A stretch of DNA of 64,000 nucleotides from the NCBI GenBank assembly GCA_964534845.1, contig CAZHPV010000006.1:1-64000 (forward strand), given 5' to 3'. Positions 44,974 to 54,579 of this stretch are shown piece by piece. Numbering within the stretch: the first letter of the stretch is position 1; every line of letters starts with the position of its first letter. Under the pieces are notes generated by a model that saw nothing but the letters and a program-made list of their open reading frames with translations, did not search any database and was not told the DNA's origin. Source of the stretch: CALCKU01 sp964534845. Lineage in GTDB: Bacteria; Pseudomonadota; Alphaproteobacteria; Caulobacterales; Maricaulaceae. The translations under genes were made by a program, and so were the position numbers.

Positions 44974-45411
44974 ATGGCTGAAACAGTTAAATATTATCTG
45001 GAAGATCTTGAAGTGGGTATGGAAGCCACCACTGAAATGATCATTACCGGCGAAAAAATAGATGCTTTTGCGGATATTATTGGCGATCACAATCCTATCC
45101 ATGTCGACGCGGAATTTGCCAAGACAACCCAGTTTGGACAACGTATCGCGCATGGTGCGCTTTCGGCTTCTCTGATTTCGGCGGTATTGGGCAATGATCT
45201 GCCTGGGCCTGGGGCTGTTTTTGTCGAGCTGAATTTACGGTTTCGTCGTCCGGCCTTTATTGGCGATAGAGTGATAGCCGTGGCAAAAGTAGCCGAGATT
45301 AATCCGCGAAACGGACGCGTAAAGATGAAATGCTATTGTGAGGTCAATGGTAAGCAGATTTGTCGCGGTGATGCGGGTGTTGTGGTGAAGAAACGCCCTG
45401 CGAGTGAATAA
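44974..45411 (+). CDS. MaoC-family (R)-specific enoyl-CoA hydratase-like protein
   Basis: A 145-residue hotdog-fold protein with the hydratase-2 motif DIIGDHNPIHVDAEFA, where Asp and His are catalytic, and RIAHGALSASLIS. It hydrates trans-2-enoyl-CoA in related PhaJ-like enzymes. It is placed between the HAD gene and ribF, all on the plus strand with gaps of 31 and 14 bases, so it is probably in the same operon. Confidence 0.9.
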   Translation: MAETVKYYLEDLEVGMEATTEMIITGEKIDAFADIIGDHNPIHVDAEFAKTTQFGQRIAHGALSASLISAVLGNDLPGPGAVFVELNLRFRRPAFIGDRVIAVAKVAEINPRNGRVKMKCYCEVNGKQICRGDAGVVVKKRPASE

Positions 45412-45425
45412 GCGGCCCCCGTCTT

Positions 45426-46358
45426 GTGAAGACCCTCCAGACCTATAAGGACCTTAAGCCATCAGAAAAGGGCGCGGTGATAGCGCTTGGTAATTTTGAC
45501 GGTTTGCACAGGGGACATCAGGCAGTTATTTCGCAAGCGCGGAGTTTAGCTGATGATTTGGGTGCGCCTTTGGGCATCGGGCTTTTCAGGCCGCATCCCT
45601 ATAGATTTTTTAAACCCGATGCGCCCCCGTTCCGTCTCATGAGTGCAGAAATAAGAGAGCGGATAATGCCAAGCCTCGGTGTGGATTTTCTCTATGAAAT
45701 TCCCTTTAACGATGATCTGCGCGAAATGGATGATACGCAATTTGTCGAAACGGTTTTGCATCAGGGTCTGGGGATAGTGCATGTCGTTGTAGGTAAGGAT
45801 TACGGATTTGGAAAAAATCGCTGCGGGACTGTCGAGAGCCTGACGCGGCTCTGCGCAGAACGCGGCATAGGCATTAATACCCTTGAGCTGGTCGGATTGC
45901 ACCGTTTTTACGGTAAATATGGCAGCACAGATATTCGCAAGGCGTTAGAGCAGGGTGATGTCTTTCACGCCGCCCATATGCTTTCGCGCCCGTGGTGCGT
46001 AGGGGGTCTGGTACAAAAAGGGGAGCAGCGCGGACGTACAATTAACTTCCCGACAGCCAATCTCGATTTTGCTGACCTCATCCGGCCAAAATTCGGTGTG
46101 TATGCTGTGGAAGTCCGTCTTGCTGACGGCACGCATAAATACGGCGTGGCCAATACGGGTAATAGGCCAACAGTCGGCGGAGAACAGGCGCGGCTCGAAG
46201 TCCATATTTTTGATTTTGACGCGGACATTTATGGACAATATTTAGAGGTTGATTTCCGGTGCTTTATTCGAGCCGAACAAAAATTTGAGAACTTCGAGGC
46301 CCTTAAAGAGCAGATTGCCAAGGACGCCCTTAGCGCACGTGCCATATTTTCTTTGTAG
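45426..46358 (+). CDS. ribF: Bifunctional riboflavin kinase / FAD synthetase
   Basis: A 310-residue enzyme turning riboflavin into FMN and then FAD. The N-terminal adenylyltransferase has GNFDGLHRGHQAVI and VVGKDYGFGKNRCGT. The C-terminal kinase has GRTINFPTANLDF and the NTGNRPTVGG stretch. GTG start, 14 bases after the MaoC gene. In many alphaproteobacteria ribF is followed by ileS; here purD follows and ileS is 15 kb away. Confidence 0.97.
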   Translation: MKTLQTYKDLKPSEKGAVIALGNFDGLHRGHQAVISQARSLADDLGAPLGIGLFRPHPYRFFKPDAPPFRLMSAEIRERIMPSLGVDFLYEIPFNDDLREMDDTQFVETVLHQGLGIVHVVVGKDYGFGKNRCGTVESLTRLCAERGIGINTLELVGLHRFYGKYGSTDIRKALEQGDVFHAAHMLSRPWCVGGLVQKGEQRGRTINFPTANLDFADLIRPKFGVYAVEVRLADGTHKYGVANTGNRPTVGGEQARLEVHIFDFDADIYGQYLEVDFRCFIRAEQKFENFEALKEQIAKDALSARAIFSL

Positions 46359-46446
46359 CGTTAAGGGCGCGGGAATTAGGCTATATTATGAAGGCTCGAC
46401 TTTGCTGATCATGAAATCTACGATTTTACCGGAATGATAACCCGGA

Positions 46447-47721
46447 TTATTTCAAGGCGTGATGGGCAATATCGCGCCGGCAAAACCCTTCCGGCCAGTC
46501 AATATCTTCATCAATCGCCGTGTAAGCGATATTTACAGCCTTTTTAAGGCTTCCCGCTTTGGCGGTAATATTTAGAACCCGACCACCTGAGGCACATAGG
46601 GCTCCAGCCTCATTGCGGCGCGTACCAGCGTGAAAAATGACGACATCCTCGCGCGTATTCGCCTTTTCAATTCCGCTAATTTCAGACCCTTTTTTATAAG
46701 TCCCCGGATAGCCTTTAGTGGCCATGACGACATTGATAACCGGCTTTTTATCCCAGACAGGCGCTTCGAGCTTATCCAGTTTTTGCTCTATAGCGGCTTG
46801 GAAAATTTCGACGATATCTGTCTCGAGGCGGCGCATCAGGACCTGACATTCCGGATCGCCAAACCGGCAATTATATTCGATAAGCTTGGGGCCGTCCTGC
46901 GTCATCATCAAGCCGGCAAATAGGACACCTATAAAGGGGGTGCCATCTTTTGCCATGCCGTCAATTGTCGGTTGGATGATAGTTTTAAGCACTTTGTTCG
47001 TCTCTCTTTTCCCAAATATCGGCGCAGGTGAATAGGCACCCATACCCCCTGTATTGGGCCCCTTATCACCATCATAAGCCCGTTTGTGATCTTGGGCTCC
47101 AATCAAGGGGAGGGCGGTTTTACCGTCTGAAATTGCGAAAAAACTAACCTCTTGGCCTTGCATAAATTCTTCAATGACGACCTGCTCGCTGGCCTTGCCA
47201 AATTTGCCGGAGAAAAAGGCTTTTAGCTCCGCATTCGCCGTTTTTAAGTCCTCGGCGATCACCACACCTTTTCCGGCGGCCAGACCGTCAGCCTTTATGA
47301 CATAAGGCGGGGTCATTGTTTTGAGGAAGGCCTTGGCGGGTTTGATGTCGCTAAAGACACCGTAATCTGCCGTTGGAATATTATAGCGTTTGCAAAAATC
47401 CTTGGTAAAGGCTTTGGAGCTTTCAAGCTGGGCGGCGGCCTGGGTCGGGCCGAAAGCTTTTACTCCTATTTTCGTGAGCTCATCAACCAGCCCTAAAGCC
47501 AAGGGCTGTTCCGGGCCGACAATTACAAGGTCAAATCCGTCGCGGCGCACTAAGGCGATAAGCCCGGTAATGTCATCGGCGGCGATATCAACACAGCCTG
47601 CGATTTCGGCCATTCCGGCATTGCCGGGCGCGCATATCAGCGTCTCGACATTTTTATTTTGCAGGATTTTCCAAGCGAGGGCATGTTCGCGCCCGCCAGA
47701 GCCTATCAACAAGACTTTCAT
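46447..47721 (-). CDS. purD: Phosphoribosylamine-glycine ligase
   Basis: A 424-residue ATP-grasp enzyme of purine synthesis (GAR synthetase). It shows the start MKVLLIGSGGREHALAWKI, the ATP-grasp VIKADGLAAGKGVVIA, DHKRAYDGDKGPNTGGMGAYSPAP, and NCRFGDPECQ with the metal-binding residues. It is divergent from xseA, 120 bases away. Confidence 0.98.
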   Translation of the reverse strand: MKVLLIGSGGREHALAWKILQNKNVETLICAPGNAGMAEIAGCVDIAADDITGLIALVRRDGFDLVIVGPEQPLALGLVDELTKIGVKAFGPTQAAAQLESSKAFTKDFCKRYNIPTADYGVFSDIKPAKAFLKTMTPPYVIKADGLAAGKGVVIAEDLKTANAELKAFFSGKFGKASEQVVIEEFMQGQEVSFFAISDGKTALPLIGAQDHKRAYDGDKGPNTGGMGAYSPAPIFGKRETNKVLKTIIQPTIDGMAKDGTPFIGVLFAGLMMTQDGPKLIEYNCRFGDPECQVLMRRLETDIVEIFQAAIEQKLDKLEAPVWDKKPVINVVMATKGYPGTYKKGSEISGIEKANTREDVVIFHAGTRRNEAGALCASGGRVLNITAKAGSLKKAVNIAYTAIDEDIDWPEGFCRRDIAHHALK

Positions 47722-47841
47722 AATTTGTCCTAATCTGTGATTCCTTGCGGCGAGTTTTAGTCTATAACCGAAGACGAATCCAATATGAAAGCGGAAATAA
47801 AGCTCCGTTTCACGATCAGATAAGAGGAAAAGGCCATATAT

Positions 47842-49356
47842 GTGTCAGGTGACAGGGTGATAGAAAATTCCAAGCCGGAAAACGCAGCATCTTTGACGAA
47901 TGTGCATGAGTTTACCGTTTCTGAATTGGCCAATGATTTAAAGCGCACTATCGAGCGGACTTACGGCCATGTCCGCGTGCGCGGGGAGTTGGGACGTGTG
48001 ACCATTGCAAAGTCCGGCCATTGCTATTTGGACGTTAAGGACGACAAGGCCGTGATTAATTCCATCATTTGGAAAGGGGTTATGGGCCGCCTGAGCATGC
48101 GTCCGGAAGAGGGTATGGAGGTCATTTGCGAAGGCAAGCTGTCAAGCTATCCTGGACGATCAAATTACCAGCTTATTATTGATAAAATGGAGCTGGCGGG
48201 TGCGGGTGCACTCATGGCGCTATTTGAGAAGCGCAAGAAAATGCTGGCAGCTGAGGGTCTGTTTGATCAAGACCGTAAGCGTGAGCTGCCCTTTTTGCCA
48301 AAAACGATTGGCGTTGTCACATCTCCGACAGGGTCGGTTATTCGCGATATTCTCCACCGCATTTCGGACCGTTTTCCTTCTCATGTCGTTGTGTGGCCGG
48401 TTTTGGTACAGGGCGAGAAAGCTGCCGATCAGATTGCTGCGGCGATTACCGGATTTAATCATGCGCATAAAGACGGCGGGTTTCCTAAACCCGATGTTCT
48501 TATTGTGGCTCGCGGGGGTGGGTCGATGGAAGATTTGTGGTGTTTTAACGAGGAGCGTGTCGCGCGGGCGGCGGCGGCCTCGGATATCCCGATAATTTCC
48601 GCGATCGGGCATGAGACGGACTGGACACTTATCGACTTTGTGGTCGATTACCGCGCTCCCACACCGACAGGTGCAGCCGAAGTGGCAGTGCCTGTTCTTG
48701 CTGATTATTTAGTGACTGTACAGGATTACGGTGTGCGCCTGTCTCGGGGTTTAACTCGAAATTTGGGTGAAAAACGAGCCGGGCTAACAGCGGCAAAAAT
48801 GCCCAAGCTTGAAGCGGTCTTAGCGCCTCCAAGACAGAGGCTTGATCTGGCTCGCCTGCCAAACCCGGAGCTATTATTAGCTCCGAAAATTCAAAAATTG
48901 GCACTGATGAGCGCCCGGATTCCGGCTTTGGGTCAATTGTTAAACCAGCCGCAAAACCGTCTAAACCTGCTGTCGGCACGCTTGCGTCCTGATACTCTCA
49001 AGACAAGAACCCGGCACCATTCTGAAAAGCTTAGCGCAGTGTCTGGCCGGGCCCGCCAAGCGATTGAACGTAAATTGAGTGCGCAAACAGACAGGCTGGT
49101 GCGAGCATCGGCTTTGCTGGAGGCTTATAGCTATCAAGGCGTTCTGGCGCGAGGCTATGCTCTTGTGACGACGGGTGAGGGTGAGCTTGTTCGCACGTCA
49201 AAATCTCTTAAATCCGGCCAAGAGGTCACGCTGAGCTTTCATGACGGTACGCAACAGGCGGTTATTAATGACGGCGCAAAGTCGCCGCGGCCCGTGCGTT
49301 CAAAAAAGGCCAAGCCATCTGGTAGCGGTAAGAAAATACAGCCTGACCTCTTTTGA
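47842..49356 (+). CDS. xseA: Exodeoxyribonuclease VII large subunit
   Basis: A 504-residue nuclease subunit with an OB-fold start (FTVSELANDLKRTIE, GHCYLDVKDDKAVI) and the catalytic core (TSPTGSVIRDILHRI, VARGGGSMEDLWCFNEE, SAIGHETDWTLIDFV). A long C-terminal coiled coil (about 290-440) carries ARGYALVTT near its end. GTG start after GAGGAAAAGG. xseB is not adjacent. Confidence 0.97.
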   Translation: MSGDRVIENSKPENAASLTNVHEFTVSELANDLKRTIERTYGHVRVRGELGRVTIAKSGHCYLDVKDDKAVINSIIWKGVMGRLSMRPEEGMEVICEGKLSSYPGRSNYQLIIDKMELAGAGALMALFEKRKKMLAAEGLFDQDRKRELPFLPKTIGVVTSPTGSVIRDILHRISDRFPSHVVVWPVLVQGEKAADQIAAAITGFNHAHKDGGFPKPDVLIVARGGGSMEDLWCFNEERVARAAAASDIPIISAIGHETDWTLIDFVVDYRAPTPTGAAEVAVPVLADYLVTVQDYGVRLSRGLTRNLGEKRAGLTAAKMPKLEAVLAPPRQRLDLARLPNPELLLAPKIQKLALMSARIPALGQLLNQPQNRLNLLSARLRPDTLKTRTRHHSEKLSAVSGRARQAIERKLSAQTDRLVRASALLEAYSYQGVLARGYALVTTGEGELVRTSKSLKSGQEVTLSFHDGTQQAVINDGAKSPRPVRSKKAKPSGSGKKIQPDLF

Positions 49357-49405
49357 TTTGGCGCGGGGCGCGCTATGTATGATTTAAGATATTGATAGGT
49401 ATGCT

Positions 49406-49612
49406 ATGACGAATTTTTTAAAAGGTGAGGCCAAAATCCATTTTGGGGATAGTGACTTTACCATCATGGAAATGGGCGATTTTATAAAATGTGCCAGTAC
49501 GGGTGAGGCTATTCCGCTTGACCGTCTGCGCTATTGGAGTGCGGAGCGCCAAGAAGCCTATAAAGATGCGGCGGCCTCGCTCGCGGCGTGGAAAAAGGCT
49601 AACCCATCTTGA
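49406..49612 (+). CDS. DUF2093 domain protein
   Basis: A 68-residue protein matching DUF2093, a small family typical of alphaproteobacteria and usually found between xseA and a peptidase or lpx genes. The core is GEAKIHFGDSDFTIMEMGDF and the end STGEAIPLDRLRYWSAERQ. Function unknown. Its stop overlaps the TTG start of the M23 peptidase. Confidence 0.9.
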   Translation: MTNFLKGEAKIHFGDSDFTIMEMGDFIKCASTGEAIPLDRLRYWSAERQEAYKDAAASLAAWKKANPS

Positions 49613-50550
49613 GAGGGCTTGCGCTGATATTGGGCTTTTTGTTATCTGCCTGCTCGGTTCAGTCAGAGGTCGAGGCTCAAATTGATCGTCAGGTCAATCG
49701 CTCAAATAGCGCTGAGCCTGAAGCGTTAGAAAATACGCCTGCAGCCGCCCCCGTTTTTCAGGAAAAGCGCTCTATAATAACATGCCAAGGCATAATCCAA
49801 CAGGGCGGTGCGGTACTGTGCCAAACCCTGCCTAATGCCAAGGTCAAAATCGCGCGCTCCGAGACTGATTTCTATTTTGAAAATGCGGATGCAGAGGGAC
49901 GGCTTATTGTCGGTTTTGACCGTGATGAAAAATCTAATTTTATCGAGACGCAGGGCGAACGTATCAGTTTTGATCTCGAGGCGAGAGACTATGATATTTC
50001 GCGTATTGACGGCCTGCCGCCTTCGCAAGTTTCCACTTTTACTGAGGCTCAACTAAAGAAAATTCGGTCTGCGTCGGCGCGAAAGAAAGTCGGCTTTGCG
50101 TCGCGTTCTGATGTTCTGGGATTTAAAAACGGCTTTATCTATCCGGTAAAAGACTACACCAAAACAACCAATTTTGGCGCCCAACGTATTTTAAACGGTG
50201 AAGAAAAACGGCCACATTACGGTGTAGATTTGGCTGCCGCGAAGGGGACCCCGATTTACGCGCCAGCGGACGGGATTGTGAGTCTGGCCGATGATGATTT
50301 GTATTTCGAAGGCGCGATGGTTTTGCTTGATCACGGGCAGGGTTTAATTTCCATGTATCTGCACACGGACGAAATATTGGTCAAGCCGGGCCAAAGCGTA
50401 AAGCAGGGCGAGCAAATCGCCACGGTCGGGACCCGGGGCCGTTCGACAGGCCCGCATTTATGCTGGCGTCTTAAATGGCGCAACCGTAATCTTGACCCAG
50501 AGCTTTTAACACATTGGCCACGTGATGAGGGGCCACGTGATGCGCATTAA
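49609..50550 (+). CDS. M23-family peptidase (LytM-like lipoprotein)
   Basis: A 313-residue putative lipoprotein (lipobox LLSAC, C15) with a C-terminal LytM/M23 domain (about 195-300) that cuts or regulates cutting of peptidoglycan crosslinks. Zinc ligands H and D are in PHYGVDLAA and a catalytic His in MYLHTDE. The usual HxH is HLC (GPHLCWRLKW), so Cys replaces the last zinc His, which may make it a regulatory or atypical enzyme. TTG start overlapping the DUF2093 stop. Confidence 0.85.
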   Translation: MRGLALILGFLLSACSVQSEVEAQIDRQVNRSNSAEPEALENTPAAAPVFQEKRSIITCQGIIQQGGAVLCQTLPNAKVKIARSETDFYFENADAEGRLIVGFDRDEKSNFIETQGERISFDLEARDYDISRIDGLPPSQVSTFTEAQLKKIRSASARKKVGFASRSDVLGFKNGFIYPVKDYTKTTNFGAQRILNGEEKRPHYGVDLAAAKGTPIYAPADGIVSLADDDLYFEGAMVLLDHGQGLISMYLHTDEILVKPGQSVKQGEQIATVGTRGRSTGPHLCWRLKWRNRNLDPELLTHWPRDEGPRDAH

Positions 50551-50551
50551 G

Positions 50552-51511
50552 CTATTTCGGTGATTTATAGTGATGTTTCGGCCAACGCCTATGTGTCCAG
50601 AACCACTGGCCGGGATTAGCGCGAATATAACGTTCGGTGAAATCCAGAATTTTAAGCACGCCGGCTTCGACATCTCGTTCACGGTTGCCCGTATTTTCAA
50701 GCTTAAAGGGCGGATTAATCGTTACGTGAAATGTCGGGCCTTTGCGTGTAACGCTCATTGATAGAAGTGGGCGTCCGGTCTTTAGCGCCAGCCTGACGGC
50801 GCCTGTTGCAGTCATGGCCTGCGTACCAAAAAAGGGCAAAGATAAGCCTTGATTGAATTTCTGATCATTGAGAATGGCAATGCTCTCATTATTTTTTAAG
50901 GCCAAAAACAATTCACGCCCGCCCTTATGTGTTGATTTTTGTACGAGGAATTTCGTGCCATATTTTTGGCGCTGGCTTATAATGCGTTGGTCCATATAGG
51001 GGTTGTTGAGCTGACGATAGGTAATTCTAACGGTGTGATCGGACTGGGTTAGAACTGTTGCCATAACCTCCCAATTTGCAAAATGGCCGGATATAAAAAT
51101 TGCAGGGTGGTATAGGTCAAGGTTCTCAACTCCGGAAATCGTCACGCGCGAATGAGGGGCGAAAGCCTTGATGCGGTGCATGAGAGGAAACTCCGCAAAT
51201 GTACGCCCCAGATTATCCCACTGATCGGATAATATGCGCGTACGCTCCGTATCAGTCAGTTTAGGAAACGCTATCTCGATCCCTGTTTTAGCGATTTTCT
51301 GTTTTGAGCTTAGCGGTCCGATCAGGCGCAAAAGCCAGCCGCCAAACACCGAGGCCGTCCCAAAGGGTAAGAGCCTTAAGACGACACTCACTCCGTCATA
51401 GGCCAATGTCTCGAGACGCCAGATCAGTTTTCGGAAAATTGAAGGCTCGGAGCGCGGCTTTGACGGACTATTTGGCAAGTCCGGCTCTTTATTTAGCGGT
51501 CTGAAGCGCAC
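50552..51511 (-). CDS. LpxL/HtrB-like lipid A acyltransferase
   Basis: A 319-residue membrane-associated acyltransferase of the lysophospholipid/lauroyl type. The catalytic HX4E-like motif is FISGHFANWEV, with the downstream AILNDQKFNQGLSLPFFG and GAVRLALKTGRPLL. It adds a secondary acyl chain to Kdo-lipid A. Its start overlaps lpxK by 23 bases, so they form one operon with waaA and the DUF374 gene. Confidence 0.88.
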   Translation of the reverse strand: MRFRPLNKEPDLPNSPSKPRSEPSIFRKLIWRLETLAYDGVSVVLRLLPFGTASVFGGWLLRLIGPLSSKQKIAKTGIEIAFPKLTDTERTRILSDQWDNLGRTFAEFPLMHRIKAFAPHSRVTISGVENLDLYHPAIFISGHFANWEVMATVLTQSDHTVRITYRQLNNPYMDQRIISQRQKYGTKFLVQKSTHKGGRELFLALKNNESIAILNDQKFNQGLSLPFFGTQAMTATGAVRLALKTGRPLLSMSVTRKGPTFHVTINPPFKLENTGNRERDVEAGVLKILDFTERYIRANPGQWFWTHRRWPKHHYKSPK

Positions 51512-52502
51512 GCGCGCGCTCGATGAGGCTATGCAGTAAGCGGCGTAAGGTCAGCTCGTCTTCAAAGACAACAGAAACCGGCCACGCATGAATTCCGCGT
51601 TTGTAACCTCGCGGCAGGCGGACATGGTCTTTTTCTGTTGTAATCAGGGCTGCGCCGTATTCTGTGGCGAGCATAAAAAGATTTTCCACATCGCTTTCTT
51701 TATATTTATAGTGATCGGCATAGGGAATTTCCTCGACCAGATCCGCCCCGTTGCGGCGCAAGGCGTCGAAGAATTTATTGGGACGGCCTATGCCGGCAAA
51801 GGCATATAATTTGCCCTTAGGTGGCGGAGCTTGCGGGGCTAGGTAGGCGGAAATGGATATCTGTCCTTTAAGCTGGATTTTTAAATCTTCATCAATCGTG
51901 AAATCCTTATAGGGCTTCATCAAAATGACGGCATCTGCACGCTCAAGTGCGGCCTTTACCGGCTCGCGTAGTGGACCTGCCGGAAAAACGCGGCCATTGC
52001 CAAATCCCGTCTCCGCATCCACGACGAGCAGCGATAATGTTTTTTCAACCAAAGGGTTTTGGTGCCCGTCATCCATAATAATTAAGGAGGCGCCGTATGA
52101 ACGGGCGGCACGTGCTCCGTCATCCCGTCCCGCGGCCACCCAGACCGGGCCGTGTTTGGCGAGTAATAAAGGCTCATCTCCCACATCCAGCGCCTTGTGC
52201 TTTTCGCTGACAATTATTGGGCCTTTTTCCTGCCCGCCATACCCGCGCGTTAAGGTTACAGCGTTAATGCCCAAACGCCGCAGGCTTTTGAGCAAATATA
52301 TCGCTACGGGTGTTTTGCCCGTTCCACCCAATGTCGCATTGCCTACACATATAACGGGTATACCCGGATCATAGCTTTGTGTGGTTTGTATACGCCTTGC
52401 ACTAAACCAGCTGTAAATCCACGAAAAGGGCGTAAGCAAAAGCCGGATCATGGGGGCACTATCGCGCCCGTCCTTATTAAGCCAGAACTCTGGCGGTCTC
52501 AT
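51489..52502 (-). CDS. lpxK: Tetraacyldisaccharide 4'-kinase
   Basis: A 337-residue inner-membrane kinase that phosphorylates the lipid A disaccharide. The P-loop is NATLGGTGKTPVAI near 54, followed by LTRGYGG, VGDEPLLLA and the DDGHQ motif. Start overlaps the waaA stop (TAATG). Confidence 0.96.
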   Translation of the reverse strand: MRPPEFWLNKDGRDSAPMIRLLLTPFSWIYSWFSARRIQTTQSYDPGIPVICVGNATLGGTGKTPVAIYLLKSLRRLGINAVTLTRGYGGQEKGPIIVSEKHKALDVGDEPLLLAKHGPVWVAAGRDDGARAARSYGASLIIMDDGHQNPLVEKTLSLLVVDAETGFGNGRVFPAGPLREPVKAALERADAVILMKPYKDFTIDEDLKIQLKGQISISAYLAPQAPPPKGKLYAFAGIGRPNKFFDALRRNGADLVEEIPYADHYKYKESDVENLFMLATEYGAALITTEKDHVRLPRGYKRGIHAWPVSVVFEDELTLRRLLHSLIERARALQTAK

Positions 52503-53809
52503 TATATCCGGCCTTTAAACAAGGGTGAGATTTCGTCCCACACATAGTCCAAAATTTCATCCCGGCTTTGCGAAAACTTCAAAGCTGCCTGTGCGCGCAT
52601 AAGACGCTCATCGGGATTGTTAAACAGATGTGATAGGGCTGGGGCGATCATGTCAGGATTAAATATACGTTCTGCAGCATTAAATGCAAACATCGACATG
52701 TAGTTATCGGCGAAACTGGAAATATGCGACCCTGTTAAGACGGCATTGCCCAACCGGGCGGGTTCGAGGGGATTATGACCCTTAAGCCCTTTTATCAATG
52801 AGCCGCACACAAAGCTGATCTGGGAAAGACTATAGGCTAACCCCAATTCACCCACACTATCAAAAAAGTAGACAGCGTTAGAGCTTAGTGGGCGTTCAGC
52901 TTGCGACCTCACCCTGTAGGATAGGGGCATTTTATCCATTAACGCCGTTATGTCGTCGCGCCGTTCTGGATGTCTGGGCGCGAGAATAAGCAGGGCGTTT
53001 TTATGCTCCTCTAAAAGCGATTCATGAGCGGCAAGGATGAGTTCATCCTCGCCGGCATGCGTGCTGGCCGCACACCAAACGGGTCGGTTGCCAAGATTTT
53101 TCTTAAGCCGTTTAAGTTCTTTTTCGTCATAGGATAATGGGGGCGCGGCATCTTTAAGATTGCCACTGGGCTCAATGTTTTTGCCTAGTAAAACCGAGAG
53201 ACTATTGGCGGTTTGTTCGTCTGCTGCCAAAATTTTGTCAAAACACCCAAAGAGGGCAATCGCGGATTTGCGTCGTTTGCGCCACCCATTAAGCGAGGCT
53301 TCGCTGAGGCGGGCATTTATCAGAGCCATGCTTATATTCCGCTCTGATGTAAGTCGTATCAGATTTGGCCAAATCTCTGATTCTGCCCATATCGCCATAT
53401 CCGGCTTCCAATGATCTAGGAAATTACTGACAGATTTAGGCGCATCCAGCGGAACATATTGATGAAAGGCCCGCTTGGGTAAGCGTTTTGCCAATAAAGT
53501 GGCGGAACTCAGCGTGCCGCTTGTCACCAAAACATTGAGTTTGGGATTATAGGATAAAAACCGATCGATCAGGGGCAGAAGCATAGTACATTCGCCTACA
53601 CTGGCACCGTGCATCCATATAAGCGGGCCTTCAGGTCGCGGCTTTTGCGATTTACCAAAGCGCTCAGAACTGCGGCTGGGATCTTCCTTTCCTTGCAACG
53701 CTCGACGCTTTACCCACAAGGGTAGGAAAGGGGATAGCATGCGCGTCAATCCCGAATAGCTACGGATGAGGGCCGTGTCTGATACGGGCATATCTGGTCT
53801 TTCCCTCAT
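52502..53809 (-). CDS. waaA: Kdo transferase WaaA (KdtA)
   Basis: A 435-residue GT30 glycosyltransferase that adds Kdo to lipid IVA. It has an N-terminal membrane-associated helix, WMHGASVGECTMLLPLI, VTSGTLSSATLLAKRL, AESEIWPNLI and the UDP/CMP-binding LIKGLKGHNPLEPARLG. The second Met (codon 7) could be the true start. Two bases from the DUF374 gene. Confidence 0.96.
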   Translation of the reverse strand: MRERPDMPVSDTALIRSYSGLTRMLSPFLPLWVKRRALQGKEDPSRSSERFGKSQKPRPEGPLIWMHGASVGECTMLLPLIDRFLSYNPKLNVLVTSGTLSSATLLAKRLPKRAFHQYVPLDAPKSVSNFLDHWKPDMAIWAESEIWPNLIRLTSERNISMALINARLSEASLNGWRKRRKSAIALFGCFDKILAADEQTANSLSVLLGKNIEPSGNLKDAAPPLSYDEKELKRLKKNLGNRPVWCAASTHAGEDELILAAHESLLEEHKNALLILAPRHPERRDDITALMDKMPLSYRVRSQAERPLSSNAVYFFDSVGELGLAYSLSQISFVCGSLIKGLKGHNPLEPARLGNAVLTGSHISSFADNYMSMFAFNAAERIFNPDMIAPALSHLFNNPDERLMRAQAALKFSQSRDEILDYVWDEISPLFKGRI

Positions 53810-53811
53810 GG

Positions 53812-54528
53812 CTATAGCGGTTCCGGTTCTGTTGGCGTAAGGCCGAGCGCACTGTCTGCTTTTGCCAGATAAAGGTTCATTTCCGTCTCGATTTTTAGAC
53901 GAATGGTCTCAAGCGTCGTTTCATCTGTCTGGGGAGGGATAAAGACGGGTGTCCCCCAAATGATTTTCCCGCGTCCAAATGGCAAGGGCCAAATAAAACG
54001 ATCCCATGTGGTAAATTGTTTCCGGTTTCTTACGGCAAAGCTACAGGGGAGCAAGGGGGCGCCTGTTAAGCGCGCCAATCTAAGCGGGCCGTGGCTAAGT
54101 CGTTGCCTTGGGCCGCGCGGGCCGTCAGGGGTAATGACGATGCAGGCGCCGTCTGCAATAGCTGTGACGATTTCCTGAGAGGCTCTTGCTCCGCCTTTAG
54201 CTTTTGTGGTTTTTGCTTTGCGCGCGGAACCCCGAATGGTTTTAAGGCCGAGAAAGTGGGAACAATGGGCGACAATATTACCGTCTCTCGAACGTGAGAT
54301 TAGGACGTGCGGAGGTTGCCAAGTCTTTTTCCATGCTGAATTTAGCATTAAAAACCGCGAATGCCAGGTTAGGGCAATAAGGCCTTCGCCGTTTCCAATA
54401 ATCGGAGCTGCTATGTCGCTGCGTTCAAAATCCCAACGGGTGGTGTATTTTACAATGACCATATAGGCCGCGACTAACAGGCCTAATGCTTTTTGTAAGG
54501 CGCTTGAGCGCATGAAGCGTTTGAACAC
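53812..54528 (-). CDS. DUF374 lysophospholipid acyltransferase-like protein
   Basis: A 238-residue protein of the DUF374 group, a PlsC-like fold always near waaA in alphaproteobacteria. It has LTWHSRFLMLNSAW, ISRSRDGNIVAH, and ITPDGPRGPRQRLSHG. It may acylate a lipid A precursor; no enzyme of the group is well characterised to my knowledge. GTG start after GGGAGG. First gene of the lipid A operon. Confidence 0.9.
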   Translation of the reverse strand: MFKRFMRSSALQKALGLLVAAYMVIVKYTTRWDFERSDIAAPIIGNGEGLIALTWHSRFLMLNSAWKKTWQPPHVLISRSRDGNIVAHCSHFLGLKTIRGSARKAKTTKAKGGARASQEIVTAIADGACIVITPDGPRGPRQRLSHGPLRLARLTGAPLLPCSFAVRNRKQFTTWDRFIWPLPFGRGKIIWGTPVFIPPQTDETTLETIRLKIETEMNLYLAKADSALGLTPTEPEPL

Positions 54529-54579
54529 GCGCGGCCTCCCTGTTATGCCTGTGTTTTAATCTTTAAAGGCATATGACAG

